A DNA stretch of 38,619 bases from CAYLXP01 sp964387425 (GTDB lineage Bacteria; Verrucomicrobiota; Kiritimatiellia; UBA8416). The stretch covers positions 1 through 38,619 of the forward strand of contig CAYLXP010000041.1 of the NCBI GenBank assembly GCA_964387425.1, given 5' to 3'. This document shows positions 24,681 to 32,445 of the stretch, one piece after another (positions within the stretch are counted from its first letter, which is position 1; each line of letters starts with the position of its first letter). The position numbers were made by a program, and so were the translations under genes. Below the pieces are notes generated by a model that did no database searches, was not told the DNA's origin, and saw nothing but the letters and a program-made list of their open reading frames with translations.

Positions 24681-24709
24681 ATCATACATAACCCGCAACG
24701 CGTTCTCAA
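24681..24709 (-). promoter_or_regulatory. Promoter of the hipBA-type module
   Basis: On the minus strand TTGAGA (24709-24704), 17 bp, TATGAT (24686-24681) is a strong pair. Transcription would begin at about 24674-24673, on the first base of hipB, so the mRNA is probably leaderless. Confidence 0.7.
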
Positions 24710-24765
24710 GGACTATATATGAATCTTCTTGACCGGTAGTGCGTGCATGGATAACCGTCTGTGGC

Positions 24766-24906
24766 CACATTAACCCGTCCTTCCCGGACGCACGGCCCAT
24801 CACCGATATCGCCTTCGACGTCGGCTACAACGACTCCAACTACTTCAGCACCGCCTTCCGGAAACAAGAAGGGGTTACCCCGAGTCACTATCGAAAGCAA
24901 GGGTGA
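24766..24906 (+). pseudogene. AraC-family regulator remnant 2 (C-terminal tail)
   Basis: The frame reads PITDIAFDVGYNDSNYFSTA and then FRKQEGVTPSHYRKQG to a stop. This is the second helix-turn-helix of an AraC regulator with its usual end. Nothing of the other 200 or so residues remains and no start is present. About 60 bases at its 3' end, running past the stop into GTGAGGGG, closely match remnant 1 on the other side of the hipBA module. Confidence 0.75.
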
Positions 24907-24961
24907 GGGGGGGGCTATGGCTCGGGGCATCGGCTGTCTTTTCTCTGTTTTGTCCTTTTTT

Positions 24962-25062
24962 GGACTAGCGACCAGCGACTCGCGACTCGCGACTCGCGGG
25001 GGGATTGTGACGCGTTGACGCGCCGACGCACGAGGGATTGCGACTTACCGACGCGCGAGTGG
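24962..25062. repeat. Dispersed repeat R, copy 3 (lacks the right arm)
   Basis: The left arm GGACTAGCGACCAGCGACTC and the centre (GACGCGTTGACGC...CGACGCGCGAGTGG) are present, but the inverted right arm is gone. The copy lies 55 bp after AraC remnant 2 and runs into another palindromic repeat. Confidence 0.65.
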
Positions 25063-25218
25063 CCCCAGGCATTCTGCCTGGGCTATGACAGGACACCCCT
25101 TCGGGGTGAGGATCAAGACGCAGCGCGTTCGTCTGGCCAGAGATGCGATTCCGGGGTGCGGATTTCGACCCCGAAGGGGTCATACCTCATAGCCCAGCGA
25201 GAATCGCTGGGTTCTGGA
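25059..25218. repeat. Inverted-repeat element with CCCAGGC/GCCTGGG hairpins
   Basis: Left arm CCCAGGCATTCTGCCTGGGC followed by CACCCCTTCGGGGTG; right arm ACCCCGAAGGGGTC then CCCAGCGAGAATCGCTGGG. The arms are imperfect inverted copies. The element lies just after the symporter stop and may act as its terminator. With remnant 2 and repeat R copy 3 it accounts for the gene-free stretch 24710-25250. Confidence 0.6.
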
Positions 25219-25250
25219 GGAAGACAAGCTTAACAGCGTGTTGCCCCCCT

Positions 25251-27044
25251 CTAGCCCTCCTCGTCAGCGCCGTCCGACATGGCCTTCACTTCTCTATACC
25301 AGTGCAGGTACAGCAGGACTCCGGCAATCACGGCCAGAACAGTGGTGAGTAGCGCCAGTTTGCCGTAGTGGCCGATGATGAAGAAGGTTGCCAGGTACGC
25401 ATTGAAGAGACATACGAGGGCCAGGACGATGTTGATTACGATGCGCCCACCCGAGGCGGCAGGGCCAACGAGCGGAGGCAGCTCGCCGACCTCAGCCTTG
25501 ATGGGGCTCCACCACCCCAGCGGTCGCACGTTCCGGTAGAACGTGGTGAGCGTCTCGGTGGCGGTCGGTGCCGTCATCAGGGACCCCACAATGCATCCGA
25601 CAATCGTGACGGCCCAGATGATCGGCGCGTACTGATACTCTGCCGGACTGGGATCCAGAACCTTGGCGTGAGCAAGAATGCCCGTGGTCAGCGCCGTAGC
25701 CAGGCCTCCGAGCACACCGATGGAGTACCCCCACCCGTTCAGGCGCCACCAGTGCCAACGTAGCACGTTCGGAATGAGTGTGCCGCCAATGAGCCCGGCA
25801 ATCATCCATACCCAGATGCCCTTGATGGAGTGGGCCCGGTAGCCGATCGCGATACCAACCAGCACGACCGCAACGGTCACCACGTAACTCAACCGCACAA
25901 GCTGCTTGTCGCTCATGCGGGGAGCTGCAGGCTGAACCAGGTCCCGCACGATCATGGATGCCGCCGCATTGATCACGGAACTGAACGTCGACATGAAGGC
26001 TGCCACCAATCCCGAGAGGAGCAGACCACGCACGCCAACGGGAATCATCTCTACGAGGACAATCGGTAGAATCTGTTCGGGGTCATCCGTTCCAACCAAT
26101 CCGGCAGCGGCGATGAACGTAAACCCGGCAATCATCGCCCAGCGTGGAATCAGAAAGAATCCCCAGCCCCAGCCGGCTTTCGCGGCTTCCGCCGTATTCT
26201 TCGTGGCCAGGAAGCGCTGCTCCTGGTAGTGGCCCCCTGCCCCGCTCGTATTCAGCAGAAAACCGGCGACCGCCCAGTAGAGACACAGGATCCCGAAGCT
26301 GTTCCAGCTCTCGTAGCCCTGAGGCATATCCAGCGTGGCCTGTGGAAGCATGTTGATGTCAAACAGCTGATGGACCTTGGCGACGGCCTCGGCGTCGAGT
26401 TTGAAGTACACAATCACGCCAACCAGCAGACCGCTGATCGACATCAGGACCGTCTGAATGAAGTCCGTGATCACAACCCCCGAGAACCCGCCGGCCGTGA
26501 CGTAGAGCGTGGTCAGCGCCATAATCACGATCGCCCATTTTCGGCCCGAGGCCATGGGGTCGCTCGCGCTAATAAAGCTGTCCGGCAAAATAATGGGCAG
26601 GAACTTGCTGATGCCAACGAATGCGTATCCCACGGACACAGTCAGGAACGTGACCATGAGGATAGCGCCGGCCGTGCGCGCCATGCGCCCCCCGGCATCA
26701 TCACCGAATCGGGCGAACATCAGCTCAACGGCGGTCATCACCTTTGTCCGCCTAACCCAGACCGCCATGTAGCACATGAGGAAGGCGGCCCCGAAGAACT
26801 GCCAGCTCCACAGCATCCAGAAAGTCCGCAGGCCGACGACGTAGAAGAGCGACACGAGGAACATGGTGCCCGTCACATCGTAATTCGACGCCGCGCCGGA
26901 TGCGGCCAGCATCCACCACTTGGACTCGTTGTTACCAAGAAAGTACGCCTTCATGCTGGCAGCAGATTTGCGCGAACAGTAAACACCCACCAGCACCATG
27001 GCGACCAGGTAGGCTACGAGGATTGCGATATCGACAGTTCCCAT
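25251..27044 (-). CDS. Sodium:solute symporter (SSS/SLC5 family)
   Basis: This 597-residue integral membrane protein has about 13-14 hydrophobic helices spread through its length. The first is DIAILVAYLVAMVLVGVYCS, followed by the SSS signature region AYFLGNNESKWWMLAASGAA. Further core segments are VTAGGFSGVVITDFIQTVLM, LLSGLVAAFMSTFSSVINAA and ASMIVRDLVQP. Family members import sugars, sugar acids or other small organic solutes with sodium. The start codon overlaps the GH95-like stop as TAATG, so the two genes are translationally coupled, and import of the monosaccharide released by that enzyme is the natural inference. No other transporter is present in the window. Confidence 0.93.
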   Translation of the reverse strand: MGTVDIAILVAYLVAMVLVGVYCSRKSAASMKAYFLGNNESKWWMLAASGAASNYDVTGTMFLVSLFYVVGLRTFWMLWSWQFFGAAFLMCYMAVWVRRTKVMTAVELMFARFGDDAGGRMARTAGAILMVTFLTVSVGYAFVGISKFLPIILPDSFISASDPMASGRKWAIVIMALTTLYVTAGGFSGVVITDFIQTVLMSISGLLVGVIVYFKLDAEAVAKVHQLFDINMLPQATLDMPQGYESWNSFGILCLYWAVAGFLLNTSGAGGHYQEQRFLATKNTAEAAKAGWGWGFFLIPRWAMIAGFTFIAAAGLVGTDDPEQILPIVLVEMIPVGVRGLLLSGLVAAFMSTFSSVINAAASMIVRDLVQPAAPRMSDKQLVRLSYVVTVAVVLVGIAIGYRAHSIKGIWVWMIAGLIGGTLIPNVLRWHWWRLNGWGYSIGVLGGLATALTTGILAHAKVLDPSPAEYQYAPIIWAVTIVGCIVGSLMTAPTATETLTTFYRNVRPLGWWSPIKAEVGELPPLVGPAASGGRIVINIVLALVCLFNAYLATFFIIGHYGKLALLTTVLAVIAGVLLYLHWYREVKAMSDGADEEG

Positions 27045-30000
27045 TACTCTCCGCCTTCCTTGATGTAGGTGAACCGTACTTCGCTCAAGCCGAACCGTGT
27101 TCCGCCCCAGTTGCCGACGCCAACCGTTGGTTCCGGGATCAAGCGTACATACCGGGCCTTGATGCCCCCGAAGCGAATCGGGCTGTTCTTGCCATCATCC
27201 AGATTCGTCGCCGGCATCCACTGCTTGCCCGTGGCCTTCGCGAGACGGAAGGGATACGCGCCATCCTTTAGCGGCGTCCACTTTGAACCATCCACGGACG
27301 TCTCGATCGCAACATCGCGCAACCCGCTGGGCGTACCGCCGGACCACCAAAGCACACGGTAGTCATTCGGACAGTTGAAGTTCCAGACATACATCTCATC
27401 GAGTGCGTACTCTCGACCGAAGTCAAACAGCAGCGTCCCCTGCTCCCCACCCTTCTGCATCACATACATGCCAACCTCGTAGGAGTTGGAGCGATGAAGG
27501 GAGGTAACGTCTGGCCCGTCACTACCGCCGCCCCCAACCAGGCACTCAGGGCGATTCTTCCAGCCTCGATTGGTCCACCCTTTATGGTTGCTCGTAGAAG
27601 CCGCCGTCACACCGGGAATGACGTTGGCCGTAAGCACGTAGGTATGGAGCGCACACGCCATCTGGACCCCATCGATTGTGGCTTCAACATCAATCACCGT
27701 CCGGCCACGCCCTACGGCGCTGATCGTGCCGTTTGCGTCCACGGAGGCGATCGAGGCATCACGGCTGGTGAATCGACAGTGCGCTGTGCAGCGGATCCGA
27801 CTCTCATCCCGGCGTACCAGGTCGATCTGCAATGCCGTGGTTTTCAATTCCGGCGTCAGCAGCACATCCAACCGGGCATTCGTGTATTTCCGTCCCTGCG
27901 CCGCCGCAGGATCCACGATCGGCACCAACATCTCAGGCGGATTTACCTTCTCTACAGAGACCGCATCACCCGCAGAGACCACATACGTCGCACCGGGCTC
28001 CGTATCCCAGGTATAGACGCCCTTCTCCAAAGCACACTCCACAATCCCCTCCTGGGAGGGGTGCCCCGAGTCCCCGAGGGGCGGGGTGGGTTCGCCCGAA
28101 CCACCCACCTCGCAGACCTGAATCCCACGCCCCGGCCAGCAGCTCTCCATGCTACAGGCGCCACCTTTCTCGGAGACCACTTCGACCCGCGTGACGTTGC
28201 CATCCTTCAGCTCGCCCGAAACCAGGAAGGCACCCCGCACACGCAACTGCTCGAACGATGCATCGCGCCCCTCCGGCCAGACGTCAAACACCTTCAGCAC
28301 GCCCCCGTGCGCATGCGCCAGCATGCTGTTAATGAATTCAATACAACCCACGCCTTCGAACGAGTGATCATCTGAGATGAACGTATTGTTCTCGCGCAAC
28401 AGTTCATGCGGGCCTTCGCCGTGCGTCAGGCGCTTGGTGAAGATCTCAAGCAGTTCCTCTCCCGGATACTCGGCCCGCACGGCTTGAGAGAAGATGCGCG
28501 GGAATCCGTTAGCCTGGTTCCAGGACTGCAGATAACGCAACGTGTTGCGGGCAATGATCCGCCCCCGATCGTTCTCGTCATCATCAAGAACCCCGCCGGG
28601 ATAAACGCTATCGAGGACAACGGGGTTGTCCCCCACGCCCAATGTACCCGGCTCGCCAAGAATCGTAATCTCGTGGCGATTCTCAGCTTCGACGAAGCAG
28701 AGGTTACCTTCTACAACCATGGCCGGACAGTCGCTCAGGCGCGCCAGGTAGTCGTGCCATCGGGGGCGCCGCGCTTCATCCACACCAAGTTCGGTGCTGA
28801 GCTCGATCGCAGCCTTAATGACTTCGCGGACATACCCTAGCGTTGGTCCGGGGTTCAGGTCGCCCCAATCACGTTCACGAGCCGCGCCGTGAATCACGTA
28901 CTTCCCGGTTTCGCCCATCACCAGGTTATCTTCCCAGAAGTCCATGAGTTCACGAATGTAGGGATAGGCATACTGCTCAATGAACTCGCGGTCCCTGGAG
29001 AACCTGCAGTGCCAGATCAGGGACATCGCAGCCAGGGAGGCATTGCTCTTTTGCCCCAGCGCATCGTCGTTGTCCTCAATGCCCCACGGCCCCATCATGA
29101 CAGGCAACACAATGCCTTTCGTGCCGATGCGTTTCGCCAGCGCTCTACCGGTGGGAATGTAATCCTGGAGCACCCTCGCATACGGCAGAATGAACTCGCC
29201 ACGATTGGCCGAGAACAGGCTCCAGAACGGGGCTTCCCCGTTATAGTTCATCGTATAGGTCCCGCCCCAGATCGGATTGGGTGCCGTGATCCAGCCCCCC
29301 GCCAATCCCGGCATCACGCGAGCATCCAGATCAATCGTACTGCCAAGCACGTAGAGGGATCCAAAGTAGTAACGCTCAAGCAGCTCGTTATCGACGTCGA
29401 TCCACGATTTCAGCCAGTACGCCTTCCACCACTCCGCGTGCTCTGCCAGCAGTTTGGCAATAGCATCGCCCTTCGCCGCATCCAATTCCGCAAGGGCCTT
29501 ATCAAGGCATCGGTACTCATCCTTACCACCTTTGACGCAGAGCAGTAGGCGCACGGGTATCCCCGGCTGGACGTCCAGCGACACCGCAGAAGAGAGGCGG
29601 GTATCCGTACTGGCCCGTACGTTAGCCCCGCCAACAACCCGCAGGGCCGACGCAGCGTTCACCGTAATGAATGAAGTATGCTCCTTACGCACCCATACGG
29701 TCTCATCGTCATGTACACCGGAAATGATGAAGAAATTGTTCTTCTCGTCCTCGGTTACCAGGCGAACCGTCAACGCAGCGGTTGTGCCACTGGCCTCGAG
29801 CTCGTAGACAACCATGTCCCGCTGCGCAAGGGCGAGACAACGCACCTTCAGCGTGCCGCCATCCAGGGGCACGTCACTGCGAATGTCTGCGGTGGCCATA
29901 TCCTGAACATGCCGAAGGCCGTTGGGCCTTCTCGCCGCATTGTGGACGGTCATCGCAACACGCCCCAGCGGCACCTGGCGAATGTGGTGCTTCTGGAACA

Positions 30001-30310
30001 AGCGCCCCGGATGCAGTTCCAACGCCCAGAAGTCCGACTTACTCAGGTGGTAGTTCACCTCACGGTGCGTCCCATCCAACGCAACGGTCAGCTTGCCGCC
30101 GCCGCAGAGAGGCGCGTCCGGAATAGTGTTCACCGTCTTCAGGGACGCAATCTCCCCCTTGTAGACAGAACGGTAGCTTGCGAGCTTGGCGCTCAAGGTG
30201 CTCCACTCATCCGCCCTTCCGTCGATTGCTGACGCGGCGACCAGCGTGCTCCCTCCACAGATTTGCATCACGAAAAGGCCAAACCACAACAGACCATTCA
30301 TGCGTTTCAT
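27044..30310 (-). CDS. GH95-like secreted glycosidase with BIG2-like and F5/8-type C-terminal domains
   Basis: I take ATG 30310 (MKRMNGLLWFGLFVMQIC), with AGAGG just upstream and a clear export signal, giving 1088 residues. An N-terminal beta-sandwich (about 30-280) is followed by an (alpha/alpha) toroid (about 290-700; LAGGWITAPNPIWGGTYTMN, YNGEAPFWSLFSANR). The C-terminal sandwich (GGVLKVFDVWPEGRDASFEQ, LRVRGAFLVSGELKDG) is characteristic of GH95 alpha-L-fucosidases/galactosidases, related to GH65. Extra domains follow: a bacterial Ig-like (BIG2) segment near 820-920 (ASIASVDANGTISAVGRGRT) and a discoidin-like F5/8 type C domain at the end (IETSVDGSKWTPL; IKARYVRLIPEP). Standard GH95 proteins have about 750-800 residues, so the extra length is from these binding domains. 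It is first in an operon with the symporter and has a regulon-type promoter. The specific sugar cleaved is uncertain. Confidence 0.8.
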   Translation of the reverse strand: MKRMNGLLWFGLFVMQICGGSTLVAASAIDGRADEWSTLSAKLASYRSVYKGEIASLKTVNTIPDAPLCGGGKLTVALDGTHREVNYHLSKSDFWALELHPGRLFQKHHIRQVPLGRVAMTVHNAARRPNGLRHVQDMATADIRSDVPLDGGTLKVRCLALAQRDMVVYELEASGTTAALTVRLVTEDEKNNFFIISGVHDDETVWVRKEHTSFITVNAASALRVVGGANVRASTDTRLSSAVSLDVQPGIPVRLLLCVKGGKDEYRCLDKALAELDAAKGDAIAKLLAEHAEWWKAYWLKSWIDVDNELLERYYFGSLYVLGSTIDLDARVMPGLAGGWITAPNPIWGGTYTMNYNGEAPFWSLFSANRGEFILPYARVLQDYIPTGRALAKRIGTKGIVLPVMMGPWGIEDNDDALGQKSNASLAAMSLIWHCRFSRDREFIEQYAYPYIRELMDFWEDNLVMGETGKYVIHGAARERDWGDLNPGPTLGYVREVIKAAIELSTELGVDEARRPRWHDYLARLSDCPAMVVEGNLCFVEAENRHEITILGEPGTLGVGDNPVVLDSVYPGGVLDDDENDRGRIIARNTLRYLQSWNQANGFPRIFSQAVRAEYPGEELLEIFTKRLTHGEGPHELLRENNTFISDDHSFEGVGCIEFINSMLAHAHGGVLKVFDVWPEGRDASFEQLRVRGAFLVSGELKDGNVTRVEVVSEKGGACSMESCWPGRGIQVCEVGGSGEPTPPLGDSGHPSQEGIVECALEKGVYTWDTEPGATYVVSAGDAVSVEKVNPPEMLVPIVDPAAAQGRKYTNARLDVLLTPELKTTALQIDLVRRDESRIRCTAHCRFTSRDASIASVDANGTISAVGRGRTVIDVEATIDGVQMACALHTYVLTANVIPGVTAASTSNHKGWTNRGWKNRPECLVGGGGSDGPDVTSLHRSNSYEVGMYVMQKGGEQGTLLFDFGREYALDEMYVWNFNCPNDYRVLWWSGGTPSGLRDVAIETSVDGSKWTPLKDGAYPFRLAKATGKQWMPATNLDDGKNSPIRFGGIKARYVRLIPEPTVGVGNWGGTRFGLSEVRFTYIKEGGE

Positions 30311-30370
30311 GGGACCTCTTTTCTCTGTAACGCCAAACACCGACCGAGATCATGGACAACTTGAATTGAT

Positions 30371-30442
30371 ACTATCGGCTCTGACCGTGTACTTCGCAAT
30401 GCCAGACATGCATCACGATGCCCCTAGCACACATCATTTTGA
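30371..30442 (-). promoter_or_regulatory. Regulon-type operator and promoter, site A (GH95-like gene and symporter)
   Basis: The minus-strand 35-bp element 30442-30408 contains TCAAAATGATGTGT and, with TGATG repeated after 21 bp, TGATGCAT. It is followed by 8 bp, TTGCGA (30399-30394), 17 bp and GATAGT (30376-30371). Transcription would start near 30364, giving a leader of about 55 bases. Confidence 0.65.
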
Positions 30443-30525
30443 ACGAAGAAGAGGTAGTTCAGGCGGAATCCTCAAGGGAGCTACACTTCCCAGATCATTC
30501 AGGAGAAAACTTGCGGTGAAGGAAT

Positions 30526-30582
30526 AGTAGTCCAGGCACCTTGCCCGGACGAGGGAATGTGCGGGCAAGGTGCCCGCACTAC
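30526..30582. repeat. Palindromic intergenic repeat
   Basis: AGTAGTCCAGGCACCTTGCC pairs imperfectly with GGGCAAGGTGCCCGCACTAC. It is one of several related hairpin elements in the window and has no coding content. Confidence 0.55.
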
Positions 30583-30652
30583 ATGGGGAGGCATCCACGA
30601 CCGGTAGTGTACTGGAAGTTATGCAATTTTGGTTTGCACCAATTATCTACTG

Positions 30653-30771
30653 GTAGGGTTGGGCCTCCGGCCCGACCGGGATGCACGTTTGATGTCATGT
30701 GTTCATTGAGAGTGCTGACCGAAACGCACGCGACACACCGATCCCGGCCGCCCCGGAGGGGCAGCCCTACC
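30653..30771. repeat. Palindromic intergenic repeat
   Basis: The arms GTAGGGTTGGGCCTCCGGCC and CCCCGGAGGGGCAGCCCTAC are inverted imperfect copies about 70 bases apart. With site A and the repeat at 30526-30582 it accounts for most of the gene-free stretch 30311-30864. Confidence 0.55.
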
Positions 30772-30864
30772 GTAACGTTAAAGGTTATCTTGGAATTTCC
30801 AGAAGATCTCGTACACAATCAATTCAAGATCAAGAAAACAGGAGAATAGGGGAAACAACGTTGC

Positions 30865-31884
30865 TCACTTACCGAGGAAGAGCCAGACATTTCCGCCGGA
30901 AGGCTTCGTGTTGCTGTAGAAGTTTCCAACGAGCAAGTCCAGCTTTCCGTCATTGTTCCAGTCAGCAACATCTATCCGGCTTCGGTAGCCATTCTCAAAG
31001 CCGTCTCCCTCGAGTTTCAACTCGCGCCCTTCTTCCAGCTCTGGAGAAGCTACAGAGCCCTTGTTCCGGAAGAACAACACCGTGGGTCGCTCTGTGCCAC
31101 AAACCAAATCCATCTTGCCGTCGCCATCCCAGTCCACCACGTAAGGGGAAGGACGACTCATGCGGGGTTCCGGAAGCTCCAACACCTGTGGCGCAGAGAA
31201 TGCGGGGGCGGTCTGGGTTCCCTTATTCTTGTACCAGACCATCTTCTGGCCTCCCGGCCCATCCTGGCCAACGAGGAGATCTTTGAGCCCATCGCCGTCC
31301 CAGTCCGCGAGGTGGAGCTTCGAGTAAATGCCCATCACGTCTTCTCTATTCTCGACACGGCGGTAGCGACCGTCAGGCCCCTTCTCGTACTTGGGTCGGG
31401 CCCCAATGATCGGCTTTCCGCCGGCTTGAACGAGAACACCCTCGGCAAGAGCAGGCTGTCCCTTCAAGCCGTTGTTGAGAAAGAGAAACACTTGCCCCTT
31501 GGAATCTCCGGAGATCAGGTCCTGCTTGCCGTCGTTGTTCCAATCCACAACCTGTGGATAGGCGCCAACGCATCAGCCACCGCTCATGCGGATGGGTTTG
31601 CCGCCTGCGGTCAGAGGAGCACGTTTCTTGAACACAGGGGCGGCATCGGTGCCTTCGTTGAGGAAGAGCTTGATGTTGCCGTCGTTCCCCGTGAAGTGGC
31701 CGACAATGAGGTCCTTCTTCCCATCGCTGTTCCAGTCTGCGACAACGGGCACATTGTGCCCCACCCTGAAATCAATGTCCTCACCGCCTACCTTGATCCG
31801 CGTTCCCTTTTCGAAAGCGGGCATGGCTGCCGGTGCGGACATCGCCAGGAGAGCGAGGCATGAGGTGTAGAACGTGCTCTTCAT
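30865..31884 (-). CDS. Secreted FG-GAP/VCBS repeat protein interrupted by an in-frame TGA (Sec candidate or nonsense mutation)
   Basis: One reading frame of 340 codons with a single internal TGA at 31575-31573. Part 1 (103 residues) begins with an export signal (MKSTFYTSCLALLAMSAPAA) and one repeat (VVADWNSDGKKDLIVGHF). It ends GGKPIRMSGG, then TGA, then CVGAYPQVVDWNNDGKQDL. Part 2 carries four more D-x-N/D-x-D-G repeats (DWNNDGKQDLISG, DWDGDGLKDLLVG, DWDGDGKMDLVCG, DWNNDGKLDLLVG) typical of calcium-binding beta-propeller blades and ends WLFLGK. Both parts are intact and in phase, so there is no frameshift. A hairpin with a GGU loop lies 20 bases after the TGA. Two explanations stand: selenocysteine insertion, placing Sec next to a Cys, or a recent nonsense mutation. 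A GTG at 31548 could start part 2 but lies in the hairpin and has no ribosome binding site. The binding partner is unknown. Confidence 0.7.
31540..31562 (-). promoter_or_regulatory. SECIS-like stem-loop after the in-frame TGA
   Basis: On the minus strand ATCCACA (31559-31553), loop GGT (31552-31550) and TGTGGAT (31549-31543) form a perfect 7-bp stem, extended after a T-T mismatch by two C-G pairs (31562-31561 with 31541-31540). The loop starts 20 bases after the TGA. Bacterial SECIS elements lie directly downstream of UGA with a G near the start of the apical loop at about this distance, and the E. coli fdhF loop contains GGUC. Confidence 0.45.
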
Positions 31885-31948
31885 ACTGGCGTCACTCTAA
31901 CACCGACCATTCCGTGCTTCAACCCTACTCGCCTGCTATAGCGCCCCG

Positions 31949-32164
31949 TTGGCCCCGGACTCGGGCACCCAGAGAAACGACATCCCCAAACGGGGGCTAC
32001 GCGTTCGTCTCTACCTGGAGGAAAACACGGACGAAGACGAGAACGCGGAGTACTGGATCCTTACCCCCAACGGCACTGAGATCCTTGGAATCAGCGACAA
32101 GGAAACAAGAGCCCTAGGGCACAACAGGATGAAATGGGCTTCAGCATACACTCAATATTCCTGA
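31949..32164 (+). CDS. Possible small ORF of unknown function or gene remnant
   Basis: This 71-residue frame contains RLYLEENTDEDENAEYWILT followed by PNGTEILGISDKETRALGH, an acidic stretch that reads like real protein rather than noise. The start (TTG 31949) has no ribosome binding site and I recognise no family. It lies between the divergent FG-GAP gene and the ATPase gene. It could be a decayed piece of a longer gene. Confidence 0.25.
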   Translation: MAPDSGTQRNDIPKRGLRVRLYLEENTDEDENAEYWILTPNGTEILGISDKETRALGHNRMKWASAYTQYS

Positions 32165-32354
32165 TCGCAGCCGCTATTCGGGGTTGGGTGTTTCGGACTT
32201 CTTTGGGTACTTGGGTGTTTTTGCCATTAGCTGGCACGAAAGAGCGACGTTGGTCCTGCAAGAGGAGCTTAGACTAGTGCATTCGGGCTGTCCTGACTCC
32301 GCCTGCTTCTACTCTGCCCCTTGTCGAACACGGTCCCTTGTCGAGCATATGGAC
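32165..32354. other. Non-coding stretch without recognisable features
   Basis: Between the possible small ORF and the ATPase promoter I see no gene, hairpin or repeat that I can support. Confidence 0.5.
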
Positions 32355-32383
32355 TTGTTATGTTACAGGAATCGGACTATATT
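32355..32383 (+). promoter_or_regulatory. Promoter of the AAA/DUF4143 ATPase gene
   Basis: TTGTTA (32355-32360), 17 bp, TATATT (32378-32383). A start near 32390 gives a leader of about 55 bases with AAGGAGGGAGG just before the ATG. A second TTGTTAC word lies around 32393-32399. Confidence 0.6.
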
Positions 32384-32445
32384 GCCTTTAGTTTGTTACA
32401 CCAGATCTTGGCAATTGGCCTTGTTTCGGAGCAAGGAGGGAGGTT

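Noticed and set aside
30865..31548. Separate gene starting at GTG 31548
   Set aside because: It has no ribosome binding site and no signal peptide, starts inside a hairpin in mid-repeat, and shares the frame of the upstream part.
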